Notes: a model not told the origin generated them from the letters alone. 64,000 nt of DNA from Microbacterium sp. SORGH_AS_0862 (GCF_030818795.1 NZ_JAUTAY010000001.1:1674001-1738000); one strand, 5' to 3'; positions 28,300-38,297 are shown, counted from the stretch's first letter. Numbers and translations are program-made.

Positions 28300-28736
28300 G
28301 CGGCGACTGGATCGACGACCCCCTCCGACTCCAGGAACTACGAGCAGATCTCCTGGCCGACGGTGCAGCGCTCGCGGGGGTCGGCACGCCGGCGTGGATC
28401 CACCGACCTTCGACGCTGCGTCGTGTGGCCAGCGAACTCGCCCGCGCCCTGCCGCCTCACTTCGACAGGATCGTCGCGACCGGCGACGGCGCCGAGGCTC
28501 TGGGAGCCGCCGTCTCGCTGGCGACCGGTGTCGCCTTCGGTAAGGAGGGCGACATGGTCGTTCCGGGCGAGCAGATCGTCGTCGTTGCTGCACGCGCAGC
28601 CGATGCGCACGCGTATCAGAACGATGCGGTGACAGTGGTCGCCCGGCGCGCCGTGTGGGCGATGCCTCCTGGCGCGGATGCGTTGTTCACGTTGCCGTCG
28701 AGCCCGATCATCAGCCCACGAGAGGATCTGTCATGA
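28296..28736 (+). CDS. degenerate phosphoribosyltransferase-like protein 1
   Basis: 146 residues, ATGA overlap on both sides. Layout resembles a short orotate phosphoribosyltransferase: LQELRADLLADGAALAGVG, WIHRPSTLRRVASELARALP, DRIVATGDGAEALGAAVSLA then TGVAFGKEGD. The expected PRPP loop (DDVxTxG after a hydrophobic strand) is absent; that place reads QIVVVAARAADAHAYQND. It therefore probably binds a ligand without transferase activity, but this is an inference from eye alignment. Neighbouring gene encodes a second such protein. Confidence 0.65.
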   Translation: MSGDWIDDPLRLQELRADLLADGAALAGVGTPAWIHRPSTLRRVASELARALPPHFDRIVATGDGAEALGAAVSLATGVAFGKEGDMVVPGEQIVVVAARAADAHAYQNDAVTVVARRAVWAMPPGADALFTLPSSPIISPREDLS

Positions 28737-29179
28737 CTCCCATTGCACACAACATCCGCAAGATCACGTCCGGACACGAGCGGGCTCGTCTTCACCCCGA
28801 GAAGGACCCGCGAGCTGCTCGTGAGGTCGCTGCGGAGGTGGCGCGCGCTTTGAGCGGGCTCGACGCTGACATCACAGCCATCGCCTGCTGGACCAGTCCG
28901 GAGAACCTGATACTCGCTTTCGCGGTCGCCGACGCTTCGGGGGTGCCGGCCGTGCAGCTGTCCGAGGACGAGGGCCTGCTGTACCTGAGCTGGGAGATAC
29001 CGCCCGCTCGCGTGGGCTTGGTGTCGGCATCGGCCGAGTCGGCACGACAGATCGACGTCGCCGCGGAAGCGCTGGCCGGAGCCGGTCACACGTGCGTCGC
29101 GGTGGCGCAGCTCACCCCGGCAGAGGGCGACCGGGACGGTCTGCTGACTGCGCGTACGCTCGGGGACTCCGAGCGATGA
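28733..29179 (+). CDS. degenerate phosphoribosyltransferase-like protein 2
   Basis: 148 residues, ATGA overlaps on both sides. PRTase-type order: REVAAEVARALSGLDADITA, AIACWTSPENLILAFAVADA, SGVPAVQLSEDEGLLYLSWE, ARVGLVSASAESARQIDVAA then EALAGAGHTCVAVAQL. The last segment occupies the place of the PRPP loop, but the acidic pair and TxG are replaced by SASAESARQ. With protein 1 it may form a non-catalytic pair. Function is unknown; it could help bind orotate or a nucleotide. Confidence 0.65.
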   Translation: MTPIAHNIRKITSGHERARLHPEKDPRAAREVAAEVARALSGLDADITAIACWTSPENLILAFAVADASGVPAVQLSEDEGLLYLSWEIPPARVGLVSASAESARQIDVAAEALAGAGHTCVAVAQLTPAEGDRDGLLTARTLGDSER

Positions 29180-30445
29180 GAACGGCTGTGCTGCCGGTTC
29201 ATCCCGCCGAGGCCTCGAGGCTCACCGCTGATCTGAGCGCATTCGCGGCCTTCACGGAGGCAGGTGACGGGGTGACGCGGCTGGCGTATTCCGCTCTCGA
29301 ACGCCGTGCTCATGCCTTCTTCGAGGAACGGATGCGGGAGTTGGGCTGCGCCGTGCACACGGATGCAGCCGGCAACACCGTTGCAGAACTCGCTCCGACG
29401 GCAGACACCGACGTCGCAGGTGCGATCGGTACCGGGTCGCATCTGGACAGCGTCGTTCACGGCGGTCGATTCGACGGTATCGCAGGTGTGGTCGCAGCGA
29501 TGGAGGTCGCCCGTCTCGCGGTGGGGAGCTCGATCGCGCGGCGGCGACCGTGGCGTTTCGTCGCCTTCGCCGCGGAGGAGGGCGCCAGGTTCGGCCAGGC
29601 CTGCAACGGATCACGGATGATCGCCGGCCTGACCTCCGTGGAGGACACTCGGCATCTGCGAGACGTAGACGGCGTTTCCATGTATCAGGCCATGTGTGAT
29701 GTCGGGCTCGCGCCTGACGAGCTCCTCTCGCACGTGTGGGATCCCGCTCAGTGGCACGCCTTCGTGGAGCTTCATGTGGAGCAGGGGGCGGTGCTTCAGG
29801 ATGCGGGCGTCGCCATCGGAGTGGTGGACTCCATCTCGGGGAGCACCCGCCTGCATGTCGTGGTCGATGGGACGGCATCGCACACGGGTGCCACTCCCAT
29901 GCACCGGCGGCGTGATGCGCTCGTCGCCGCCGCATCGTGCGTCATCGCAGGCAACAGCATCGCGAACGATTCCGCTCACCACGGCACCAGGGTCACCGTC
30001 GGCCGTCTCGATGTGTCGCCGGGGGCCATCACGACGATCCCCCGGACGCGTCGATTTCGTTGTGGATGTGCGAGACGTCGACAGTGATCGACAGAGGGCC
30101 ACTGTCGACCAGCTCGTCTCCGCGTACCGGGCTGCCGCGGAGGCGGAAGGCACAGACGTCTCGGTGAAGGTGATCGCCGACACATCGCCGGTCGTGCTGC
30201 CCGCGATCGTCAAGGATCATCTCGTCGCTGCGGCGGCTGAGCATGGGCTGGCGTACCGACTGCTCTCCAGCGGCGCCAGCCATGATGCCCAACAGGTGAA
30301 CAGGGTCACCCCGACGGGCATGATCTTCGTTCCGAGCGTCGACGGACTCAGCCATGTCCCCGAAGAGCACACCGAGGCGAGCGACCTCGCCAGCGGTGTG
30401 GATGTGCTCCTCGCCGCGCTCTATCGGCTGGACGTCGACGCGTGA
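29176..30445 (+). CDS. M20 N-carbamoyl amidohydrolase (ureidosuccinase-type), frameshifted
   Basis: Starts at ATG 29176 overlapping the previous stop. Zinc hydrolase of the AllC/HyuC/beta-ureidopropionase group: GTGSHLDSVVHGGRFDGIAG (zinc His/Asp), FVAFAAEEGARFGQACNGSR (catalytic Glu), FVELHVEQGAVLQDAGV, GTASHTGATPMHRRRDALVA. At the C5 run 30039-30043 the frame breaks; dropping one C gives ITTIPGRVDFVVDVRDVDS and a 422-residue protein ending EEHTEASDLASGVDVL... at 30445. Expected role: hydrolyse N-carbamoyl-aspartate to aspartate, CO2 and NH3. Either a recent lesion or a base-call error. Confidence 0.85.
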
Positions 30446-31287
30446 TCCCCGACGCCCTCGCGGATCAGCTTCGTGCGCAGGCCGTCCCGTTCTCGCTCCC
30501 GGAACCGGTGTCGGTGTCGGCACGGGTCCTCCGTCACGAAACGGTCAGTCAGACCTACCGACGCCTCGTCCTGGAGGCGCCGGCGATCGCGGAACGCGCC
30601 CAATCAGGTCAATTCGTCATGGTCACTGTCCCCGGTGCTGAACGCGTTCTCCTTCCGCGACCGATGGCGATCCACCGGCGACGCGTCGACGACGGCACGA
30701 TCGAGCTCATCTACGGGCAGGTAGGCAGGGGTACCCGCATCCTCTCGCAGGCCGAGGCGGGTTCCTCGCTTCTAGCTACCGGTCCCCTGGGGCGCGGCTA
30801 CAGCATTCCCGACGGGCCCGGACCGATTCTGCTCATGGGGAGAGGGATCGGCATCTGCGCGTTCATGACTGTGGCCGAGGACGCGAGGACGCGCGCGATC
30901 CCGGCCGTCGCGGTGTTGAGTGCGCGCACGGCTCAGCGCGTCATCGGCGAGTCGGATGCCGCGGAGTTGGGCGTTCAGGCCATTGCCGTGCACGATGCGA
31001 ACGGTTCGAGTGAGATCGCAGCGGTCGAGCAGCTGCTCGAGGGGCGCTTCGACACTCTTCCTCCGCGCGCCATTTTCGTCTGCGGGTCATCGCGGCTGGC
31101 GCTGTTGGCGAGGCGCCTCGGGGATCGCTGGGGGAGCATGGTCCAGGTGTCCCTCGAGGCTCACATGGCATGCGGCCTCGGTTATTGTCATGGCTGCGCG
31201 GCTCCGATGCGCTCCGACCCCGCCTCAGAGGGCCCCCTCGTCTGCGTCGACGGCCCCGTCTTCGATCTGCGTGGAGCGCTCAAATGA
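30442..31287 (+). CDS. pyrK: dihydroorotate dehydrogenase electron-transfer subunit, PyrK-like
   Basis: 281 residues, GTG overlapping the amidohydrolase stop. FAD domain with LLPRPMAIHRRRVDDGTIEL (RPxxI motif), LIYGQVGRGTRILSQ, NAD(P) site LLMGRGIGICAFMTVAED, and C-terminal 2Fe-2S cysteines in HMACGLGYCHGCAAPM and GPLVCVDGPVFD (four Cys). It links NAD(P)H to the FMN of PyrD. In the pathway proposed here electrons flow from NADH to orotate. GRGIG replaces the more common GGGIG. Confidence 0.92.
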   Translation: MIPDALADQLRAQAVPFSLPEPVSVSARVLRHETVSQTYRRLVLEAPAIAERAQSGQFVMVTVPGAERVLLPRPMAIHRRRVDDGTIELIYGQVGRGTRILSQAEAGSSLLATGPLGRGYSIPDGPGPILLMGRGIGICAFMTVAEDARTRAIPAVAVLSARTAQRVIGESDAAELGVQAIAVHDANGSSEIAAVEQLLEGRFDTLPPRAIFVCGSSRLALLARRLGDRWGSMVQVSLEAHMACGLGYCHGCAAPMRSDPASEGPLVCVDGPVFDLRGALK

Positions 31288-32522
31288 TCCTGGAGGCCGT
31301 CCGTCTGTCGCACGCGCCGCAGCGTGTCGTCGACGTTCGCGTGGAGAGGGGGCGCATAGCGTCCATATGCGACTCCGTTTCGCGGCGGAGCGACCTCGTT
31401 CTCCTTCCGGGGCTGGTCGATCTGCACACACATCTTCGTGAGCCTGGCGGGGAGGGAGCGGAGGACATCGCTTCGGGCACGCGTGCGGCCGTCGCCGGCG
31501 GGTACACCGACGTGTTCGCGATGCCGAACACCGAGCCCGCGGTAGACAGCGTCCAGCATGTGCTTCTCCAGCGCGAGCTCGCCCGCGGCGCGAGCTCGCG
31601 CGTGCACACGATCGCTGCGGCGACGATGGGACGCCGGGGGCGGGAGCTCGTCGACGTGGCGGCGCTGCGGGCGCAGGGGGTGCATGTCTTCTCCGATGAC
31701 GGGGCGTGTGTCGACGACCCCGCTGTCGTCGAGGCGCTTCTTCGATCGCTCGCCGTGCTGGGCGGTGTCTTCGCTCAGCACGCGCAGAGCGCGTCTCTTG
31801 CAGAGCGGGGTGTCGCGAACGCGCGGGTCGCTTCCAGCCTCGGAGTGGAGCCGTGGCCGGTCGAGGCGGAAGAAGCGGTCGTCGCGCGTGATATCGACCT
31901 CGCAGCGGCCACGGGTGGACGCTTGCACATCTGCCACGTGTCGACGGCGGGGACGGTTGCGCTCGTGCGCGCCGCCAAGGCACGCGGGGTCCCCGTGACG
32001 GCGGAGGTCGCACCGCACCACCTGCTCCTCACCGACTCCCTGCTTCAGGCGGAGAACGGTGTCTTCAAGGTGAACCCCCCGTTGAGGGCCGAGGCTGACG
32101 TCGAGGCGCTGCGGCTCGGGCTACGCGATGGAACGATCGACATCGTCGCGACCGATCACGCCCCTCATTCGAAGGCGAAGAAGCTCGCTCCGCTCGCGGA
32201 CGCCGCTTTCGGCTTCACCGGACTGGAGACGGCGCTCTCGATCGTGGCAGATGTGTTCGAGGATGCGGACGGCAGGGTCGATTGGTCCCGCGTTGCGGAC
32301 GTTCTCGCCCACCGCCCGGCTGCCATCGGCGGAGTGGCGTCTGTGGCGGGGCGTCCGCTCATTGTGGGAGAGCCCGCCACCTTCGCGCTCGTCCGTGCGG
32401 GGGCGACGTACGCCGTCGACGGAGCCGATCACATGAGCGCATCCGCGAACACGCCCTTCCAAGGGCGGACATTGCGACACCGGGTCGAGTCGGTGTGGAT
32501 CGAGGGAGTCCCGGCTCGTTGA
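31284..32522 (+). CDS. pyrC: dihydroorotase, class I PyrC-like
   Basis: 412 residues, ATGA overlap with pyrK. Amidohydrolase barrel: LLPGLVDLHTHLREPGGEGA (zinc His pair; Arg for the substrate carboxylate), GGYTDVFAMPNTEPAVD (Asn for the carboxylate), FSDDGACVDDP, FAQHAQSASL, HICHVSTAGTVALV and IVATDHAPHSKAKK (catalytic Asp). Presence of both carboxylate-binding residues supports dihydroorotate as substrate rather than hydantoin or dihydrouracil. It would open dihydroorotate to N-carbamoyl-aspartate for the M20 enzyme. Last gene of the operon; the right direct repeat begins 31 bp after its stop. Confidence 0.92.
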   Translation: MILEAVRLSHAPQRVVDVRVERGRIASICDSVSRRSDLVLLPGLVDLHTHLREPGGEGAEDIASGTRAAVAGGYTDVFAMPNTEPAVDSVQHVLLQRELARGASSRVHTIAAATMGRRGRELVDVAALRAQGVHVFSDDGACVDDPAVVEALLRSLAVLGGVFAQHAQSASLAERGVANARVASSLGVEPWPVEAEEAVVARDIDLAAATGGRLHICHVSTAGTVALVRAAKARGVPVTAEVAPHHLLLTDSLLQAENGVFKVNPPLRAEADVEALRLGLRDGTIDIVATDHAPHSKAKKLAPLADAAFGFTGLETALSIVADVFEDADGRVDWSRVADVLAHRPAAIGGVASVAGRPLIVGEPATFALVRAGATYAVDGADHMSASANTPFQGRTLRHRVESVWIEGVPAR

Positions 32523-32552
32523 CGCCGACATCGGAGCTGAGCGAGATGAGGA

Positions 32553-32583
32553 TGCCGGCGCTGCACGGCTCAGCCGTTGAGGG
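32553..32583 (+). repeat. right direct repeat of the 22-32 kb block
   Basis: Partner of 22054-22084 in the same orientation (29 of 31 bases). It starts 31 bp after the dihydroorotase stop and 85 bp before the ArsR gene, i.e. at the exact right edge of the lower-GC gene block. Confidence 0.75.
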
Positions 32584-32657
32584 GCAGTGCGCGCGTCTGC
32601 GTGGGTTCTGCCGGACGTGCGCCCACCCCCTTGTGCACCCCGCATCCGCGCGCTAAC

Positions 32658-32677
32658 GTGCAACCAAATGGTTGTAC
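32658..32677 (+). promoter_or_regulatory. ArsR operator over start codon
   Basis: Inverted arms (CAACCA ... TGGTTG, extended by GT/AC ends, 9 bp per arm with one mismatch) centre on the ArsR start codon at 32668. TAACGT at 32654-32659 is a likely -10, 8 nt before ATG, so the transcript is probably leaderless. A repressor bound here would block its own transcription. Confidence 0.65.
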
Positions 32678-33006
32678 AAACGGAACTCAGCGACGCCGAG
32701 GTGGACCGGATCTTCCGGGCCCTCGCCGATCGCACACGCCGCGACATCCTGCGGCGCACGATCGAGGCCGAGCAGTCGGTCTCCGCCCTCGCGGCCGTGT
32801 ACGACGTGTCGTTCGCGGCCGTCCAGAAGCACGTCGCCGTGCTCGAGACCGCGCGCCTGGTCACCAAGCGCGCCGAAGGAAGGGAGCGGCTCGTGAGCGC
32901 CGATCCCGCAATGATCGCCCGCGCCCGCCTGCTGCTCGCCGAGTACGAGAAGCTCTGGCGATCGCGCATCTCCCGCCTCGACGATCTGCTCGCCGAAGAG
33001 CCCTGA
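32668..33006 (+). CDS. ArsR-family transcriptional regulator
   Basis: 112 residues from ATG 32668 (MVVQTELSDAEVDRIFRALA). Winged HTH: LADRTRRDILRRTIEAEQSV, SALAAVYDVSFAAVQKHVAV, LETARLVTKRAEGRERLVS. No metal-binding cysteines, so not an arsenic sensor. ArsR genes of this type are regularly paired with SRPBCC (AHSA1) genes, as here with 48 bp spacing. Start chosen by the operator/-10 arrangement; the open frame upstream is not coding. Confidence 0.92.
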   Translation: MVVQTELSDAEVDRIFRALADRTRRDILRRTIEAEQSVSALAAVYDVSFAAVQKHVAVLETARLVTKRAEGRERLVSADPAMIARARLLLAEYEKLWRSRISRLDDLLAEEP

Positions 33007-33054
33007 CCCGGATGCGGCACCGGCCGCATCCGCCGAACCCACCTGGAGATCCCC

Positions 33055-34035
33055 ATGCCCGTCACCGCCGTCACGCACGACCCCGAAGCGCTCACCATGA
33101 CGCTCGTCGCCGATGTCGACGCCCCCGTCGAGCGCCTGTGGCGTGCCCTCACCGACCCGCGTCAGCTGGAGCGCTTCTGGGGCCCGCCCGGCTATCCCGC
33201 ATCCTTCTCCGTGTTCGACTTCGCCGTGGGCGGGACCGCGCGCTACACGATGACCAGCCCCCAGGGCGAGCCGTACAGCGGGGCGTGGGAGTTCGTGGCG
33301 ATCGACGAGCCCACGATGTTCGAGGTGCGTGACATGTTCACGGATGCGGACGGCGTCCCCGTCGAGGGCATGCCGGTGCAGCACATGACCTTCACCTTCG
33401 CGTCGACCGAGGCCGGATCGCGGCTGACGAACGTCTCGCACTTCGACTCGATCGAGGCGCTCAAGCAGGTCATCGCGATGGGCGCCGTCGAGGGATCGAA
33501 GCTGGCGTTCAACCAGCTCGACGCGGTGCTGCAGGACCTGCGTGCCTACGCCGAGGGCAAGGGCACACGCACCGAGATCCTCAGCGATCAGCACGTGCGC
33601 ATCACCCGGCTCATCGATGGTCCGCGCGACCTCGTCTGGCGGGCGCACACCGAGCCCGACCTCGTGCGCCGCTGGCTGCTCGGCCCCGAGGGCTGGACCA
33701 TGACCACGTGCGAGATCGACCTCGTCGCCGGCGGCGACTACCTCTACGCGTGGGCGCCCGGCGCGGGTGTCGTCGGCGAGCCGTTCGGCTTCGACGGGCA
33801 GACGCAGCTCGTCGTGCCCGAGCGGCGCTGGGTGACGACCGAGCACATGACCGGGACCGATTTCCCCTCGACCACGAACGACCTCTCGCTCTACGAGGAG
33901 GACGGCGCGACGCTGCTCACCCTCCTCATCGGGTATCCGGATGCGGCCACGCGCGACATGGTGCTCGCGACCGGCATGACCGAGGGCATGGAGGCCAGCT
34001 ACGCCCGCCTCGAGCGCGAGGTGCTCGGCGGCTGA
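33055..34035 (+). CDS. tandem SRPBCC (AHSA1/START-like) protein
   Basis: 326 residues containing two SRPBCC domains: first from ADVDAPVERLWRALTDPRQL with ERFWGPPGYPASFSVFDFAVGG, second from RLIDGPRDLVWRAHTEPDLV with RRWLLGPEGWTMTTCEIDLV. Each ends in the long C-terminal helix (SKLAFNQLDAVLQDL; MEASYARLEREVL). The family binds hydrophobic ligands; the two-domain form may arise from fusion of neighbouring genes. Encoded directly after the ArsR regulator and followed by a hairpin terminator. Confidence 0.92.
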   Translation: MPVTAVTHDPEALTMTLVADVDAPVERLWRALTDPRQLERFWGPPGYPASFSVFDFAVGGTARYTMTSPQGEPYSGAWEFVAIDEPTMFEVRDMFTDADGVPVEGMPVQHMTFTFASTEAGSRLTNVSHFDSIEALKQVIAMGAVEGSKLAFNQLDAVLQDLRAYAEGKGTRTEILSDQHVRITRLIDGPRDLVWRAHTEPDLVRRWLLGPEGWTMTTCEIDLVAGGDYLYAWAPGAGVVGEPFGFDGQTQLVVPERRWVTTEHMTGTDFPSTTNDLSLYEEDGATLLTLLIGYPDAATRDMVLATGMTEGMEASYARLEREVLGG

Positions 34036-34048
34036 GACGGCGGACGAC

Positions 34049-34085
34049 GGACCGGGCTGCGCGGCATCGACCGCCGGCCCGGTCC
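34049..34085 (+). terminator. hairpin after the SRPBCC gene
   Basis: Outer stem GGACCGGGC/GCCCGGTCC (34049-34057 with 34077-34085) encloses an inner GCGG/CCGC stem, starting 14 bases after the stop codon; followed by TGTCTTGTTGGG. A convincing transcription end. Confidence 0.65.
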
Positions 34086-34317
34086 TGTCTTGTTGGGCGG
34101 GAGCACCGCGAGAAGACCGGCGCTTGCCGCATCCGGAATGCACCCGCGTCCACCGGTGTTAGGGTTGTGTGTCGCCTTCGGGCGGCTGCGTCGTCGATAC
34201 GCGTGCTCCGCCTCCGGGCGCTGGGCCCTCTTCTCGAGCGGCGAACCGATGCGCGAATCCGCGCCGTCGCCCCGTCTTGCGATCACGATCGATCGCCTCA
34301 TCCGAAAGCACTTCTTC
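34086..34317 (+). promoter_or_regulatory. upstream region of the DEAD-box gene
   Basis: ~230 bp without a gene. The open frame here is continuous with the helicase but lacks coding character. TTAGGGT near 34158-34164 may be a -10, leaving a leader of ~150 nt; long leaders are usual for cold-shock type helicases. No clear ribosome-binding site precedes ATG 34318. Confidence 0.3.
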
Positions 34318-36039
34318 ATGCCTTCCTTCCTTGATCTCGGCGTGCCCGCGCCGCTGGCTTCCGTCCTCGCCGCCTCCGGCAAGACCGAGCCGTTCCCCAT
34401 CCAGCAGGACACCCTGCCCGACGCGCTTGCCGGTCGCGATGTGCTGGGCCGCGGCCGCACCGGCAGCGGCAAGACGATCGCGTTCTCGCTGCCGATGGTG
34501 GCGCGCCTCACAGGCGTCTCGCGCACCGCCGGTCGCCCGACCGGCCTCGTGCTCGCCCCCACCCGTGAGCTCGCGACGCAGATCGCCGCGACCCTCGCGC
34601 CGCTCGCGGCCGCCGTGGGCCTGAACGTCACCACGATCTTCGGCGGCGTGAGCCAGAAGCCGCAGGAACAGGCGCTGCGCGCAGGCGTCGACATCGTCGT
34701 GGCCTGCCCGGGTCGCCTCGAAGACCTCATGAAGCAGGGCGTCATCCGTCTCGACCGCGTGCAGGTCGCCGTGCTGGACGAGGCCGACCACATGGCCGAC
34801 CTGGGCTTCCTGCCGGGCGTCACCCGCATCCTCGGCGCGACACCGACCGGTGGCCAGCGACTGCTCTTCAGCGCGACGCTCGACCGCGGCGTCGACACGC
34901 TGGTGCGCAAGTTCCTCCAGAACGAGGTGCGCCACGAGGTCGACGAGTCCAGCGTCCCCGCAGCCGCGATGACCCACCGGGTCTTCCACGTCTCCGACGA
35001 CGACAAGAACGATCTCGTCGAGCGCCTGGCGTCCGGGCGCGGTCGCCGCATCCTCTTCACGCGCACCAAGCACCAGGCGAAGAAGCTCGCCAAGAAGCTG
35101 ACGTCTGCCGGCATCCCCTCGGTCGATCTGCACGGCAACCTTTCGCAGAACGCGCGCGAGCGCAACCTCGCCGCCTTCGGCGCGGATCCGGATGCGGGCG
35201 GCGTGCGCGTTCTCGTCGCCACTGACGTCGCCGCCCGCGGTGTGCACGTCGACAACGTCGAGCTCGTCGTGCACGTCGACCCGCCCGCCGAGCACAAGGC
35301 GTACCTGCACCGCTCCGGCCGCACCGCGCGCGCCGGCGCCGAGGGCACGGTCGTCACCGTCGTCCTTGACTCGCAGCGCCGCGACCTGGCCGATATGCTC
35401 CGCAAGGCCTCGATCTCTGCTCCTCTCGAGCGCGTGGATGCGTCGCACGCCGCCGTCTCCGAGCTCGTCGGCACACCGGCGCCGCTTGTGAAGCCGTCGC
35501 CCGTCACCGCACCCGCTCAGGGCGGTCGCTCCGGCGGTTCGCGTTCGGGCGGCGCGTCGGGACGGTCCGGTGGTGCGGGCCGTTCGGGCGCTGCTCCGGC
35601 TCGTTCGGGCGCCGCATCCGGTCGGTCGGGCGCCGCATCCGGTCGGTCGGCCGGCGCAGGCCGTTCGGGCGCTGCGGCTGGTCGCTCCGCGGGCGCTGCT
35701 GCCGGTGCGGGCCGTGCCGGTGGTCGTACGGATGCTCCCGTCCGGGGTGCCGCTCCGGTCGAGGCGCGTCACAGCGCCGCGGCCGAGCGCACGCCGAACC
35801 GTCGCGCCGGACGCCCCCAGGGCCACACGGCCGAGAACGTGGCGCCGCGCGGCGGACGCACGATCGGCGACTCCGTGAGCGAGCAGCAGCGCGCCTGGGT
35901 GGAGTCGCTCGCACGGGGCGGCGATGCCGCATCCGGTCGTTCGGGCTCCGAGCGCTCCGCCGCGGGTGCGGGTTCGGCTGACGCGCCGCGCCGCCGCCGT
36001 CGCGGTGGCCGCGGGCGCTCCGGAGGCTCCGCCGCCTGA
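34318..36039 (+). CDS. DEAD-box RNA helicase
   Basis: 573 residues from ATG 34318 (MPSFLDLGVPAPLASVLAAS). Q motif FPIQQDTLPDALAGRD; motif I GRGRTGSGKTIAF; Ia PTRELATQIA; II LDEADHMADLG; III LLFSATLD; IV RRILFTRTKHQAKKL; V ATDVAARGVHVDNVELVVHVD; VI YLHRSGRTARAG. It unwinds RNA, probably in ribosome assembly or mRNA turnover. From residue ~400 a low-complexity RSG/GAA-rich tail (SGRSGGAGRSGAAPARSGAA, repeated) and a basic end RRRRRGGRGRSGG give a disordered RNA-binding region. Part of the tail is encoded by a 21-bp tandem DNA repeat near 35614-35660. Confidence 0.95.
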   Translation: MPSFLDLGVPAPLASVLAASGKTEPFPIQQDTLPDALAGRDVLGRGRTGSGKTIAFSLPMVARLTGVSRTAGRPTGLVLAPTRELATQIAATLAPLAAAVGLNVTTIFGGVSQKPQEQALRAGVDIVVACPGRLEDLMKQGVIRLDRVQVAVLDEADHMADLGFLPGVTRILGATPTGGQRLLFSATLDRGVDTLVRKFLQNEVRHEVDESSVPAAAMTHRVFHVSDDDKNDLVERLASGRGRRILFTRTKHQAKKLAKKLTSAGIPSVDLHGNLSQNARERNLAAFGADPDAGGVRVLVATDVAARGVHVDNVELVVHVDPPAEHKAYLHRSGRTARAGAEGTVVTVVLDSQRRDLADMLRKASISAPLERVDASHAAVSELVGTPAPLVKPSPVTAPAQGGRSGGSRSGGASGRSGGAGRSGAAPARSGAASGRSGAASGRSAGAGRSGAAAGRSAGAAAGAGRAGGRTDAPVRGAAPVEARHSAAAERTPNRRAGRPQGHTAENVAPRGGRTIGDSVSEQQRAWVESLARGGDAASGRSGSERSAAGAGSADAPRRRRRGGRGRSGGSAA

Positions 36040-36117
36040 GCCACGGGCTGTTGCTCGTTCTGCTGAGCCTTATCACGGGCGGGCCCGTTTCACGGCGCTC
36101 GCTGGGTTTGTCTCCGT

Positions 36118-36189
36118 AACCGCGCCACTTCTCCGCATCCGCCGCAGTCGTTCACTGTCGCGGATGCGGAGAAGTGGCGCGGTTGCGCA
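36118..36189. repeat. palindromic repeat copy 1 (perfect 25-bp arms)
   Basis: Arms 36118-36142 and 36160-36184 are perfectly complementary over 25 bp around a 17-nt loop that itself holds CAGT/ACTG. The GGTTGCGCA tail is shared with copies 2 and 3. It lies 78 bp after the helicase stop and can act as its terminator. Confidence 0.8.
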
Positions 36190-36262
36190 TGTGTGGCGTG
36201 ACTTGGGCGGAGGCCGGGTCGGGGCGGACTCGGGCAGGTTCAGGCGCGGTGGTGCCTCTTGT

Positions 36263-36330
36263 GCCACAGCTTTCCGCATCCGCCGCAGTCGTTGACTGTC
36301 GCTGTTGCGCAGAAGTGGCGCGGTTGCGCA
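36263..36330. repeat. palindromic repeat copy 2
   Basis: Shares the CGCATCCGCC, CAGTCGTTGACTGTCGC and AAGTGGCGCGGTTGCGCA blocks with copy 1, but the arms pair imperfectly. About 145 bp from copy 1. Confidence 0.75.
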
Positions 36331-36418
36331 TATGGGGCGCGGTTCGACACTGAGGCACCACGGGCGGGCTCGGGCATCTGCCTCTGCCTTGCCCCGCTGC
36401 TGGGTGGGGCCCCGGTCT

Positions 36419-36486
36419 GCCACACTTCTCCGCATCCGCCACAGTCGTTGACTGTCGCTGTTGCGCATAGGTGTGGCGGTTGCGCA
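36419..36486. repeat. palindromic repeat copy 3
   Basis: Third member, about 156 bp after copy 2, with CAGTCGTTGACTGTCGC and GGCGGTTGCGCA blocks; arms CCACAC/GTGTGG pair. It lies 67 bp downstream of the sufU stop and could end that transcript. Between copies 1-3 no coding sequence is evident. Confidence 0.75.
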
Positions 36487-36552
36487 GATGCGTCGCAACT
36501 CGGGCACCGCAGGATCAGACCCGAGCCACAGGTGGCGCAGCAGCCCTGAGAA

Positions 36553-38297
<1,745 letters not shown>

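Noticed and set aside
26528..32522. Reductive uracil/thymine catabolism (PreTA-type) instead of orotate breakdown
   Set aside because: PyrD carries SCPN rather than SCPHG and the PyrC-like enzyme keeps both carboxylate-binding residues, so orotate fits better; the uridine phosphorylase keeps some room for doubt.
36118..36486. CRISPR array
   Set aside because: Only three imperfect repeats, each with internal palindrome, spaced ~150 bp, no uniform spacers and no cas genes.
36073..36507. Repeat-containing open frames in the 36.1-36.5 kb region
   Set aside because: Peptide repeats merely follow the palindromic DNA repeats; no ribosome site and no sensible protein.
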